Below, piece after piece: positions 1-10,340 of a stretch of DNA of 64,000 bases. The notes below the pieces were generated by a model. The model saw only the letters and a list, made by a program, of their open reading frames with translations, had not been told where the DNA came from and did not search any database. A program made the translations under genes and the position numbers. Source of the stretch: Hydra vulgaris (taxonomy: Eukaryota; Cnidaria; Hydrozoa; Anthoathecata; Hydridae); assembly GCF_038396675.1 (NCBI RefSeq), contig NC_088931.1, positions 20,566,001 to 20,630,000 of the forward strand, in the 5' to 3' direction. Positions within the stretch are counted from its first letter, which is position 1; each line of letters opens with the position of its first letter.

Positions 1-72
1 CCTTATTATTGATACTATTAAAGATTCTCCAGAAGTCACAAGAGCCTAATTTTTGAGATAAGATACGAGATT

Positions 73-534
73 TCATGACCTGAAAATAGCAGACTTTGGC
101 GTTAGACAAAACCTTTTTACAATGGTTTCTAGTAGTAATAAACAGACGTCTGTTTTCTGGAGAATTGTTTTGCTGATAGATATGGAAGTAACGGTTTTGA
201 TTGGCAATCCCAGCAGCACAGTGTGAGGAAAACCATGGTAATAGTTGTGGGCTTTAATGCCTGCAGAATCACTGACACTAGAGCCAAGCCATTCAGAGTG
301 GTGAGCATTAAAGTCACTGACAACAACTATATTAGCTGATGGATAAAGAGAGAGGGCTTGGTCAATATGATCAGAAATAACATCAAAAAGAGTGCAGTCT
401 TGAGATGAAGGAGAGCAATATAGAACAAAGAGAAAGGCGATAGAGTGAAGCGGTGCTAAATGAAAGCACATGAAAGAATAGTCTGTGGATTCAAACCTAG
501 TTATTAATGACATTGTAGAAAATACTTTGTACAA
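73..534 (-). pseudogene. LINE endonuclease-domain fragment
   Basis: A 153-codon minus-strand frame reads like the endonuclease/exonuclease/phosphatase domain of a non-LTR retrotransposon. The core motif VVVSDFNAHHSEWLGS contains the D and N residues typical of this fold, and the flanking text (FVLYCSPSSQD before it) matches the usual strand order. After about residue 90 the similarity to the expected domain fades, which suggests a frameshift or decay. The frame stops at 73, and no reverse transcriptase is seen before the left edge, so this is a 5'-part relic or an element continuing outside the window. It abuts the duplicated hAT fragment at 536. Confidence 0.7.
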
Positions 535-535
535 T

Positions 536-970
536 AATGCGGAATTCGGTGAGAGTATTCAAAGACACCTAAATGAATCAGATTCAGATTTAAGTAACAA
601 CCTTATTACTATTAAACCAAATGCCGATTTTTCTATGAAGGAAAACTTCATCTTTTGATGTCCATTTGTCCAACAAAAGTTGAACCTGAAAGAGTATTTT
701 CAGGAGCTGGAATAAATAATGCGGAATTTGGTGAGAGTATTCAAAGACACCTAAATGAATCAGATTCGGATTTAAGTAACAACCTCATTACTGTTTAACC
801 AAATGCCGATTTTTCTATGAAAGAAAACTTCATCTTTTGATGTCCATTCATCCAACAAAAGTTGAACCTGAAAGAGTATTTTCAGGAGCTGGGGTACAAC
901 TAATTTGTACAAAAATTAGATCTCGATTTGGAGACAAGACATTGGATAGTTTAAGCTTTCTACAAACTTT
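536..970 (+). pseudogene. hAT transposase C-terminus, internally duplicated
   Basis: The plus strand encodes the hAT dimerisation (hATC) region: PTKVEPERVFSGAG is followed by ICTKIRSRFGDKTLDSLSFL, which is the standard end of hAT transposases. A segment of about 175 bp is present twice in direct orientation, 538-712 and 718-892, offset 180 bp and about 95% identical. Only the second copy runs on into the ICTKIRSRFG part. The reading frame is interrupted, including a TAA in the second copy. The catalytic RNase H-like part is absent, so this is an inactive relic. Confidence 0.75.
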
Positions 971-2638
971 TTGAAAAATGATATTTAATAAAAATGGTTT
1001 TATAAAAATTGTATTGATTTCTTGATATTTAAATTATTGGTAATTTACTGATTTACCGGTATTATTATGGATTAATAGATAACTTATAAATATTATTAGA
1101 TAACATAAATTAAAAAAAAATCAATGGTGTCACATTTTAAAAGCAGAAAAGATTGTAACTAGTTAAAGTTTTGAATAAAAATAAAAAATACAGCATGAAA
1201 AAGTTATTTATACAACTAAAATTATATTTAAAAAAATATGACAAAATTTATTTACAAATATTTTTAAAATAAGAAATATTGTAAACAGTAAGAAATACCT
1301 GAATACTTTGATGTTGCTCATTCTGGTTACTATTTGTGTTACTTGTACTTCTAGTTTGTGTTGTATTGCTGCTGTCTTCCATATTTTATATTTGAAACTA
1401 TAATACTATCATAAATATTTTCATATTATAATAAGTATGCAGTAATAGCATAAAAATTCATTTTTGATTTCAACCAGATTCATGGTATAAAACATATTTA
1501 TATAATATAGACACATATGTAGAATACATATATAACTATTATGAAATTATTAATTTTAAAAACATTTTAAAACTTTTTCATTTTTTTGAACTTAGATTTA
1601 AAATTTTTATCCAATAAAAATTATACTTTATTTTATAAAACCTTAAATAAATGCTAATCATAAAACTTTTGCTTAAATCTATTGTTCCAGTATCACTACT
1701 TTTGGGTGTCATCTACAAATTGAACTGTAATGACTTTAACCATCTTTAACTAGTAATAATAATCTTACTAAGATTTGAAGGAAGAAATTTGAAATAAAGG
1801 GAGAACTCAGCCACCAATTAGGAACTTTAAATTTTTATAAAACTTATAAAAATTATTTGAATTTATTGGCAGATAAACTAGAAACAAAAAAATGTGTTAA
1901 ATTGTGTTACACAGAAAGCAACTTAACTAAAAATCATGAAAGCAACTAAAAACCATGGTTATGCACAAATTTTTAAATGAGTAACAACAAATCCTTTTTG
2001 TTGTTGAATCATAGTTGTGTGTTGACAATTGAAGGTCAAATTCCTCTATCAGTAAACCTGATACAACAAATACTGCACCTGACGCCTTTAGAGAGGCTAA
2101 CTTATATTTAAAACATATTTAAGCTATACATTTGAATGAGAAATAAAGAGATTAATATATAATTTATAAATAATATGACTCAGGAAATTGTACCTTATAA
2201 GGTAGTTTTGAAAGAAAATTTTTTTTTTTTTAATTTAGATGTTAAAAAAAACAAATAGAGAAAAACAAGTAAGGAAAAGGCAAAGCAAAGTTTTATCTCA
2301 TACTAAAATTAAATGTTTCTAAACAAAGTAATTTTTTTTTATGAAAAAATAACATAAATAAATTTTTATAAATTTGCAACAAGTGTTGTATTACAAGACT
2401 TTTGCAGTGCACTAACAGTTTTTGTTAATACATGTTGTACACTAACTAATTATTTTAGTTTATGGTACACACTAACTAGTTCTTGTCAAGCTAAGTTCAA
2501 AACTAGATCTCCTGTTAGATACATCATTACAAACTTTATTTAAAAAAGACCTGATCTGAAATCGTTAAAACTATAACAACATTAGATAAATCAATAATCT
2601 CAAACAAAACGGTTGAAAATATATGAAATTTAAAAAAA

Positions 2639-2640
<2 letters not shown>
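971..2640. other. AT-rich non-coding DNA
   Basis: I see no coding frame with recognisable content, no tandem array and no clear terminal repeats here. The sequence is very A+T-rich with many homopolymer runs. Confidence 0.5.

Positions 2641-2642
<2 letters not shown>

Positions 2643-2711
<69 letters not shown>
2643..2711. repeat. (TA)n microsatellite
   Basis: About 68 bp of almost uninterrupted TA dinucleotide repeats. Confidence 0.95.
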
Positions 2712-2714
<3 letters not shown>

Positions 2715-3800
2715 TAAATTATATATATTATATAATAAATCTAATATATTAAAATATTCTGCTTATGACAATGTAGCTTGCTAACCAAATGTCATATTTG
2801 GTTCACGAGACAAAGGTTCAAATAATCAAACCATTTAAATGTTAGTTACTAATTATTATTATTTTTGCAATAAAATTTTTTATATTATATTTATAGTCTT
2901 TGTGAAAAATCTAAAGATTTATTTACAAATCTTCGTTTTAACTGTTCGATCCAACTAGAGAATTCAAAATTCTTCTAAATTTTTTAAGGTAATCAAAAAT
3001 TATTACTGCGACACCTAAAATAACGCATACTATTAATAAATTATAGCGTTAAAAATTTATTCGGAAAAGTAATTTTAAGTGAAAATTATGCTTGAATAAA
3101 AAAACATCGCTGAAAAAAGTCATAAAAAATGGCCGCATCAATTTTTATTTTAAAATGTTTATTTGTATATAAAATTTGAGTAATTGATTTTGTACAACCG
3201 ACTTTTTTTTTTGAAATCTCTATAAAGTTCAAATTACTTTATGAGCCAGGTTGGAATACTTTTGGGAAATTCGGCGTGTAATAAAGAGTGGTGCAACGAT
3301 TTTGGAGTTACTTTTATATCAAAGATGATCTATTCTTCATACAGAAAGCAAGGAATACCAAAAAGTTATAACTCTAATGTGATTAATGGAGATATTTAGT
3401 CAACTTTGAAAATGCTAATAGATGGACAATACACTTTTTTTATATAAAAAAAGAAACCAACTTGGTTTCTTATATATATTTAAAAAAAACATTTACTTTG
3501 GTTTAACCAAACAAATGGGCTTATATTAAAGAAATCTTTATTTTAAAAGATCTATTTTCCCCATGTAGAAATCTCTAAAATTTCCTTAAGAGTTTCTAAA
3601 GTTTGTTAATATAATATACGTATTTGATTAGCAACCGAATGGAATTCTATACGATTGCGCAAGCAAATAAAACACTTATTTATACTACCGTTTTCCGTTT
3701 AGATATGTAGATTTCAGTTATAGATATAATCAGGTCCGGTGTAGTGGGCAGGATTGACTTAACGGCAGCGTTTAATGTACAGTAAGCCGGAAGGTAACAA
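2715..3800. other. AT-rich non-coding DNA
   Basis: No gene is visible. A small hairpin-like stretch occurs near 3437-3480 (AAACCAACTTGGTTT flanked by complementary T/A runs). The sequence becomes more GC-rich from about 3730, at the edge of the inverted repeat described next. Confidence 0.4.
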
Positions 3801-3802
3801 AA

Positions 3803-3844
3803 ACTGTACAGTGCTTACTGCTTAGGTGCAAAGCACTGTACAGT
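3803..3844. repeat. Perfect 14-bp inverted repeat in a GC-rich patch
   Basis: ACTGTACAGTGCTT at 3803-3816 and its exact reverse complement at 3831-3844 are separated by 14 nt. The surrounding 3730-3870 is markedly less AT-rich than its neighbourhood and contains the weakly complementary words GCCGGAAGGTA and TACCGGC outside the arms. This could be the core of a small foldback element or a SINE-like unit; no flanking duplication was identified. Confidence 0.6.
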
Positions 3845-4059
3845 AATTCCTACCGGCCAGGCACCAAACATTTACTTTTTTTTTAGTTTAAACTTATTTA
3901 CTTTTCATAACTATTAAAAAAATTTCGCAAAGTTAATTTTGTAATACGACTTAGGCTAAATTTTTTTAACCTTTTTTTCTAATTTAAATAACATTACAGA
4001 AGAGTTTTTATAACACGATGTCCTTCTTAAATTTTATTTGACCAATTTGATGTCATATT

Positions 4060-4290
4060 TTTGTTGGAACTGGTATTGGATGCAACTCTGGAGAAACTTC
4101 ATTTTTGACAAGATTCACAAGTGGCTACATAATTTCGAAAATCTATATTCATAATATCTTGAATCAATCAATTTCCATATTGTTTTATCTCTCCTAACGT
4201 GTCCACCTTTAGCCTTTGATTCAGTTGATGTGCCTAACCCATCATGTGCTGCTTTTTGTACTTATTCGTGATAAGTACAAAAACATAAAG
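4060..4290 (-). pseudogene. Retroelement integrase zinc-binding (H2C2) relic
   Basis: Read on the minus strand, this stretch shows the H2C2 zinc-binding module that precedes the integrase core. It has GGHVRRDKT (plus 4185-4207), then RYYEYRF, then NYVATCESCQK (around 4104-4130) and LHPIPVPTKIWHQIG (around 4050-4085). The pieces lie in different frames with stops between them, so it is a decayed fragment of an LTR-type or domesticated integrase family. No catalytic core, LTRs or other pol domains were found nearby. The A+T-rich open frame just upstream at 4365-4592 is probably not a gene. Confidence 0.55.
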
Positions 4291-4956
4291 TCGCTGGGCT
4301 AGAAGTAACTTTCATGATTTATCTATATTTGTAATGTAACATACCATTAACAATTACAAACTTGTCACTTTTTTTTAAATTTTGTTTTAATACTCATTTT
4401 CTCTTCTTTGTAAATGTTCAGGAAAAATTCCTGGTAATAAATAATTCTCAATATCATAAAAGTTCGGTTCTTTAATTTTTTTTTCAGATGATCTTGAGTC
4501 ATCAATCTCTGTTGAATTTTTTCTCTCTTACCTTTTAGTATGCAGCTTAGATCTTTAAAATTTGAGTTTCTAATTAGAAAACGCGGCAGCATTTTGGAGC
4601 CAAAGCAGGCTCCATGTCAAATGGCCATGTTGGTGATTAACAACAACAAATTTCATTTTTTTTAATATGATCTACAAACTAAGATAAAATTCTAAATAAA
4701 GTCATAAAGACAATTGACGTTAGAATAACTTAACAGCATAAACAAATTGCACGATCACTTTGATTTTTCCATTTATCAATGGGTATATAAACCTAAAACT
4801 ATGGAAACATGCCCAAAATTCAACTACAGCACATTTTAATGATTTTGTAAAACCAAAATATGCATCAACAAACTGATTTTAGTAATATAAAAAGTTTACA
4901 AATTATTTGACAAGAAAACATCTTTTTATGGTATTAAGTCGTTAATTCTAAAATTG

Positions 4957-4958
<2 letters not shown>

Positions 4959-5048
<90 letters not shown>

Positions 5049-5076
5049 TACACACACACGCGCGCGCACAAACACA
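4959..5076. repeat. (CA)n microsatellite with short CG tail
   Basis: About 110 bp of CA repeats, interrupted by two CAAA/CATA variants and ending in a CGCGCGCG run near 5060-5067. Apparent open frames of Thr-His or Val-Cys over this stretch are artefacts of the repeat. Confidence 0.95.
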
Positions 5077-5139
5077 AATTCAATGAATTTGTTACTGGTA
5101 TTACCAAGAAAAAGGTTATCAAAGTCGATCAACAAACAT

Positions 5140-5768
5140 TATCAAAAATAAAAAATATCTAAACTAAACCAATAAAAGCTCCTTGTAAAATGTTTAAATA
5201 TTCGGTAGAAAACAGCAATTTATTTGCATGACAATTACTCCTAGAACTTTACACGTCCCACAACCTAAATGTTTTCCTTATTTGTTCCTTATTCTGAATA
5301 AATTATTATCCCATGCCCAATATTTTTCTTTTTTTGTCTATATTTATCAAATTGATTAATTTTTATACTATGAATCTAGTTTCAATATTAGTCAGTTTAT
5401 TTGGTTAAAAGGGACACCTAAAATACATAGCAACAGTACACATGATATAAGTAAAAAATTTAACACTTCAAACTCAGTTTTACTTACAGATAATACAAAC
5501 TTTGTTTTTGTAATTTATTACTTTCTTTTATTGAAAACAACAAAAAGTTAAACTAAGCGAAATCGCTAATGATGTTAGTGGCTAGTCATCGGCGAGCCAT
5601 TTTTGACGCTTGCCATTAATTGTCCTCTAGTAACCGATGAGCAAAATTACAGTGAACCGTTCAAAATGTCTAAATAGGTTCACTAAAACTCCGTTATAGA
5701 ATGTTTGCTAGGTTTTTTTGAACCAATTCATAATAAAAATACACATAAGTATACATTCAAAGTAAATG
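5140..5768. other. AT-rich non-coding DNA
   Basis: I see nothing supportable here; it leads up to the TTAA site at 5769. Confidence 0.4.
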
Positions 5769-5805
5769 TTAACCCTTAAAGGACGGCAGAGTATTTTACT
5801 ACGCC
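5769..5805 (+). mobile_element. Extra (solo) piggyBac-type left terminus
   Basis: TTAA at 5769-5772 is followed by CCCTTAAAGGACGGCAGAGT, a terminus closely resembling the left end of the piggyBac-like element 190 bp further on (TTAAAGACGG...GAGTATTTT). TTAA is the established piggyBac target. Two similar left ends in direct orientation suggest that one element landed beside or inside the end of another, or that a terminal piece was duplicated. Confidence 0.6.
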
Positions 5806-5958
5806 AGAATAGTTTATTTTTAATTGCCACATCAACAAATTTTGTCTATTTGAACACCAACTTCAGAACATCTTTTATTATAAGTTAAGGTAGTTGTTAG
5901 TCCAAAATGTTTTTATTTTTCTAATAAATTGGCAATAATATTGATTGCGGAAAATTTA

Positions 5959-7828
5959 GTTACGTTAAAGACGGTTGGAGTATTTTTATACCCCATTTTC
6001 TCATTTTTTAGTTAGTAGATCAATAAATAGCTAAATGAATTATGTTTAGTTTAACATTTGCTTGTGTTTTCGTTATTTTTTAATAGATATGGGGTGTTTT
6101 TTTATCTTTTTTTATTAGTAAATTATACCATATATGCATAATATATATATACAATCACTGTAACAGCAATAGAGTGCTAATGTTGCATAATTTTGTTTTT
6201 ATGTCAAAAATATTTATATTATTGATACAAAATAATAATGCCTAAAATATTTGTTATATTTTTTTCACATATTTTGTTTGATAAACACTGAAACTATTTT
6301 TTAAAATAAATATAATTAATATAATGAGTCGCCCATGAAGAAATACTGCAGTTGCCCACCAAGGTTTGCAGCTCAGGTTTGCGGCCAATGTGTGGATACT
6401 GCCTTTAAACTCTTTATAACACCAGAAATGATTATAATTATTATCAACTGTACTAATGCTGAAGCTCGTAGAATAAGACTAAAAGGATGAGTAAATAAGC
6501 AGTTATGAATTTATTGGAGTTCTTCTCCTAGCTGGAGCGTTCCATTCTAAAAACCAAAGCATAAAAGAGCTTTGCAGTAGATTAGATTGCATGCCAAAAT
6601 TTTCAGCTTCAATGCAAAGATATCAATTTGTTAACTTGCAACAATGCATTCGATTTGATGAGAGAAACAAGAAATCAAAGACGGTTTGAAAACAAGTTTG
6701 CACCTTTAAGAAATATAATGGAAATGTTTATTACTAAATGTAAGTGCAACTACAATCCAAGTGCATATCCTACTGTCGATGAGCAACTATTTACATTTAG
6801 GGGACGTTGTCCATTTAAGATGTTTATACCTACAAAGTCAGGAAAGTATGGAATAAAAGTATGGATGTTATGTGATTCTGAAACCTCTTACTGCATAAAC
6901 TTGCAACCGTATATTGGTAGAGTAAATGGAGTACATGATGTTGGACAAAGTACATGAATAATTCTTGAACTAACTGATCACTTAAATGGAAGTTATAGAC
7001 ACATAACAGCTGATAACTTTTTTACAAACATTCATTTTGCATGTGTATTGCTAGGGCGTAAAATGACATTTACTAAAATGACCTTTAAAAAAAAAAAAAG
7101 GAGAATACCAAAAAAGTAATTGCCAGCCTTACATCGACCAGTTTACTCTAGTATTTTTGGTTTTCAAAATGGCTCTACTATAGTTTATTATGTACCAAAG
7201 AAAAACAAAGCAGCAATATTATTATCAACCTTCCATCACAGTAATGACATTGTTATGAACCATAATGAAAAACCACATGTTATTCTAGATTACAACAAAT
7301 ATAAAGGTGGAGTTGACTCGTTAGATCAGGTTGTCAGGTGCTACTCGAGTCGCCGAAAGAGTAACCAATGGCCATTTACAATGTTTTGTAATATTTTGGA
7401 TATTGAAGTATACAATGCTTTGATTTTATTCTTGTAAATTACCCAAATTATCAAAATTGGGACTTCTCATAGAAGAAGAGATTTTTTTTTTTTTTAAAAA
7501 GTCTTATTAAAAAATTTGATGCAAATCACAATCATAGAAATACAAAATAACCTATTAAGTCAAGGTCAACCAATTCAAGAACAGCACATAAAAAGATATG
7601 TGCCGTCGTGTTCATAACAGAAAAATCCGTCTGCAATGTGCATCATGTAGCCATTCTGTTTGCAAGGCTCATTGCAAAATTGTTTGCAATAGTTGCCTTA
7701 CTTAGAAGATATATTTTGTTTTTATTTGAATAAATTGTATTCAACATATTAAAAGTTCAACATACTTTGTAAAAAAAACCTATATTTTTAGTTGGGGTAG
7801 CTTAATAACCCAGTCGTCCTTGACGTAA
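5959..7828 (+). mobile_element. piggyBac-like DNA transposon, decayed
   Basis: Imperfect terminal inverted repeats bound the element. The left end (5959-5994) starts GTTACGTTAAAGACGG, and the right end (7794-7828), read inverted, starts GTTACGTCAAGGACGACTGG; both run to a TACCCC word. Between them lies a piggyBac transposase relic on the plus strand. The length, about 1.9 kb, is close to a compact piggyBac element. The end nearest 5959 may compete with the solo terminus at 5773 as the true left boundary. Confidence 0.7.
6380..7710 (+). pseudogene. piggyBac transposase (DDE_Tnp_1_7) pseudogene
   Basis: The frame carries the ordered signatures of a piggyBac transposase. The first is EFIGVLLLAGAFHSKNQSIK (about 6507-6566). 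Next is the first catalytic Asp in TVDEQLFTFRGRCPFKM (6772-6822), then the second in ITADNFFTN (about 7006-7032), and the third region in YKGGVDSLDQ (7300-7329). At the C-terminus a cysteine/histidine-rich zinc-finger-like tail appears (CRR.HNRKIRLQCASC ... CKAHC ... CNSC, 7600-7702). The gene is broken by a TGA at 6956, an A-run frameshift near 7090-7100, a TAA at 7117 and a stop at 7435, so it cannot make a full protein. All three catalytic aspartates are still readable. Confidence 0.85.
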
Positions 7829-7974
7829 CTTTTTTTCCCGTTCTTTAAAAGGCATGGGCGCCCGCAGGATTTTTTGATGTTTCAGAACATTTTCACACAT
7901 TATGCAAAATTTAAACTTTAGTATGTTCATAACTATGCCAAATGAAAAAGCCTTGCAAAAATTTGGAATGGCGG

Positions 7975-8215
7975 AGGCCTGGGAACATAAAAACCCAAAA
8001 ACGTTGCCCCCCCCCCCCGCCCAAACGCAAAGGCACTAATATAGTAAAAATTTCAACTTCATATTGTAAACTAAATTTAAATCTATTTAAATTTAAATAT
8101 AGTTTACGATAGTAAAGTTGAAAATTTTACTGCATTTGTGCCCTCACGTTTGGGCAGGATGGGGGCAAACGTTTTAGGGCTTTTTAGGCACCCTTTTTTT
8201 AGACAAACGTTTTAG
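7975..8215. mobile_element. Palindromic (foldback) MITE
   Basis: The segment reads as a long imperfect inverted repeat. GCCCAAACGCAAAGGCACTA at 8019 and onward pairs with sequence ending GTGCCCTCACGTTTGGGC at 8155, through TTTCAACTT and GTAAACTA blocks to a centre near 8088. Outside these, GGGAACATAAAAACCC...ACGTTGCCCC pairs with GGGGGCAAACGTTTTAGGGC. Half-copies of the same family are found at 40600-40760 and 42771-42969. Non-autonomous; no coding potential. Confidence 0.65.
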
Positions 8216-8639
8216 GCACCCTTTGCGTCGGCCTTATGTTTAACAATTTTTTTAAAACAGTTTATTGAGATTATACTTTTCATAATTTCATCAAGAGCTA
8301 TGTTCTATTTATGAGGTCCTTTATACGAAATTGAGTAATCGGATGTTTTAAGAGTTGACTTAGTAAGTTAAGGTAAGTTAAAGCTATGTTATTTTTGTCA
8401 TTTTAATATTTTTTTAAATTTTGTTTCTTTTATTTTACAAAACAATGCGTAAATCTTATTTTTTGAATAACTGTAAATTTTAAACGCTAAGCGATATATT
8501 TACATTTTTTTAATATTATTAAGTCAGAGATATTTACATTGAAACTTTATTTTATTGTTAAACTATATTTTATCTAGTAACGACGCATTTTTCGGAGCTT
8601 GGTGATAAGACTAAATTTGTCTTCTTCTAGCCCATCATG

Positions 8640-8850
8640 TAATCAGGGCCGTCCCGAGGGGGGGGGGGGTGAGCCTAGCTCCCTCACGAATTTTATTAGT
8701 CGGCATATCGGACACTGGAGTCGGCAGAATGGAAACTATAGTTGGCAGTTGGCAGTCGGCAAATGTCGGCTAACGAGGACCTTTTTTTTTAAGAAGAGTT
8801 TGTCAACCAAAAAATTTTTTTTGACTTTAGTCGGCAAAAAGCTGGTGCTG
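8640..8850. repeat. GC-rich repeat with hAT-like terminus word
   Basis: CAGGGCCGTCCCGAGG followed by a G-run at 8644-8670 resembles the terminal sequence of many hAT-type non-autonomous elements. Downstream the words GTCGGCA and AGTCGGCAAA recur several times (8699-8835). No opposite terminus was found, so the boundaries are open. Confidence 0.35.
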
Positions 8851-8964
8851 GTTTATTAGTTACGAGTGTAAAATTTTTTATTAATGGCAAAAGTGTAAAG
8901 ATAAATAAAAACTATGTTACAAGTAAAACCTTAATCCTTCATTTTTCATACATATGCATTCAAT

Positions 8965-9140
8965 GTCGATACACCGACTGACAGTCGGTGTATCGACAGT
9001 CAGTACGACTGTCGATACACCGACTGACAAATAGGTAGAAATGCGGGGAGTATGTATGCATCGCGATAACGACTGACAAATAGGTAATATGCAAGGAGTG
9101 TTGCTACGTCGACTAACAAATAGGTAGAACATGCAAGGAA
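8965..9140. repeat. Palindrome followed by degenerate minisatellite
   Basis: GTCGATACACCGACTG (8965-8980) is followed after one base by its exact reverse complement (8982-8997), and again in direct orientation at 9011-9026. Three degenerate units follow, each containing CGACTRACAAATAGGTA and a ATGCRRGGAGT-type word, at about 9020, 9070 and 9110. No gene is implied. Confidence 0.75.
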
Positions 9141-9179
9141 TGCTCTATTGACTTAGGGTTTATTTTAGACAATCTAAAA

Positions 9180-10340
9180 TCAATAAAAAAAAAAAATATT
9201 TTTAATATTTTTTTTTTTAAAGGTGATTTTTTTAGATACCAATTTTTTATTTAAATCAGTCAGGTTTCATTTTCTTTTTTTATTTATATAGTTTATTTTT
9301 GTTTTATGTATTACAACAAATAAAATGTAAAACTATAAAAAAACAAACAACAACCAAAAAAAAATTAATAATAAAATTTTGTAGTATTTATGAAGTTTTG
9401 TGATAAAGGTAGGTTACTTACCAAAATGGTATAAATATCAAACACTGGAAGGTTCAAATTAGTATGAAATAAAAATAACTTAATATGAAATTAATATGAG
9501 ATAAAAACAACTTAATATGAATTTAATATGAAATAAAAATAACTGTTTTTTTCTGGTTTAATTTTTAAGAACCCAATTGAATTTTATTCAATCATCATTA
9601 TTTTAGTTTATTAGGGTCTTAAACGTCTGCTAGGTTTAAAAACTGAGAGAATAGAGAGAAAAAGTAACCAACGTATAAAACAAAACATTTCCATGCATGA
9701 CTAAACATTTCCATGACAACATGACTATATTACATAATTAGTTGTATATATACATCGGTCAAAACCCAGCTAAAAAATGTTCACGTTACTGTAAATATTT
9801 TTAATTTAAAATAATAATAATTAAAGATTTTGTAAAGGTTACAGTTGTAGATATGAACCAGTAAACAACCCAGAACCAAGAATTTGTTTAGGTTGAGCCT
9901 AGTGATACTTTACTAGGATTTAGCTTCTTGGATTTAGACAAAGAGTTTTGTGAATGATATTAAATGCCCAATATTTATATATAAAAAAAAAATTGATTTG
10001 TTATGTCTGATATGTATATATAATCAACAGATTTACTACGTTTGATATTTAAACATATTTTGCTTTTCAATCATGTTGAAATTGAACAAACAAAACATTT
10101 TTATATTTCCGTACTTTAATTCAATGTTTTTCGAAACACGATTCACACGATACTGTTACCATCAGCATAATTACAGCAAGAAAGAGTGTCGTATCTTTTT
10201 TGTCTTTCATAAATTTTTTGAATTACATCATATGTAATTCGTAAAAAAATTTGATTCTTTTTGGGAAACTTGCTTTAGAGAACCAAAAGTTCATAATTCA
10301 CCAAAACAGAACCCATGTGCACAACGATCGAAAGTTGCGG
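9180..10340. other. 3' flank of the M13 peptidase gene
   Basis: Non-coding and A+T-rich. It must hold the 3' UTR and poly(A) site of the M13 gene that ends at 10341, but I could not single out a convincing AATAAA close to the stop codon on the minus strand. A short palindrome TTACATCATATGTAA lies near 10222-10240. Confidence 0.35.

Noticed and set aside
4926-5151. Open frames over the CA repeat
   Set aside because: Low-complexity repeat translation only.
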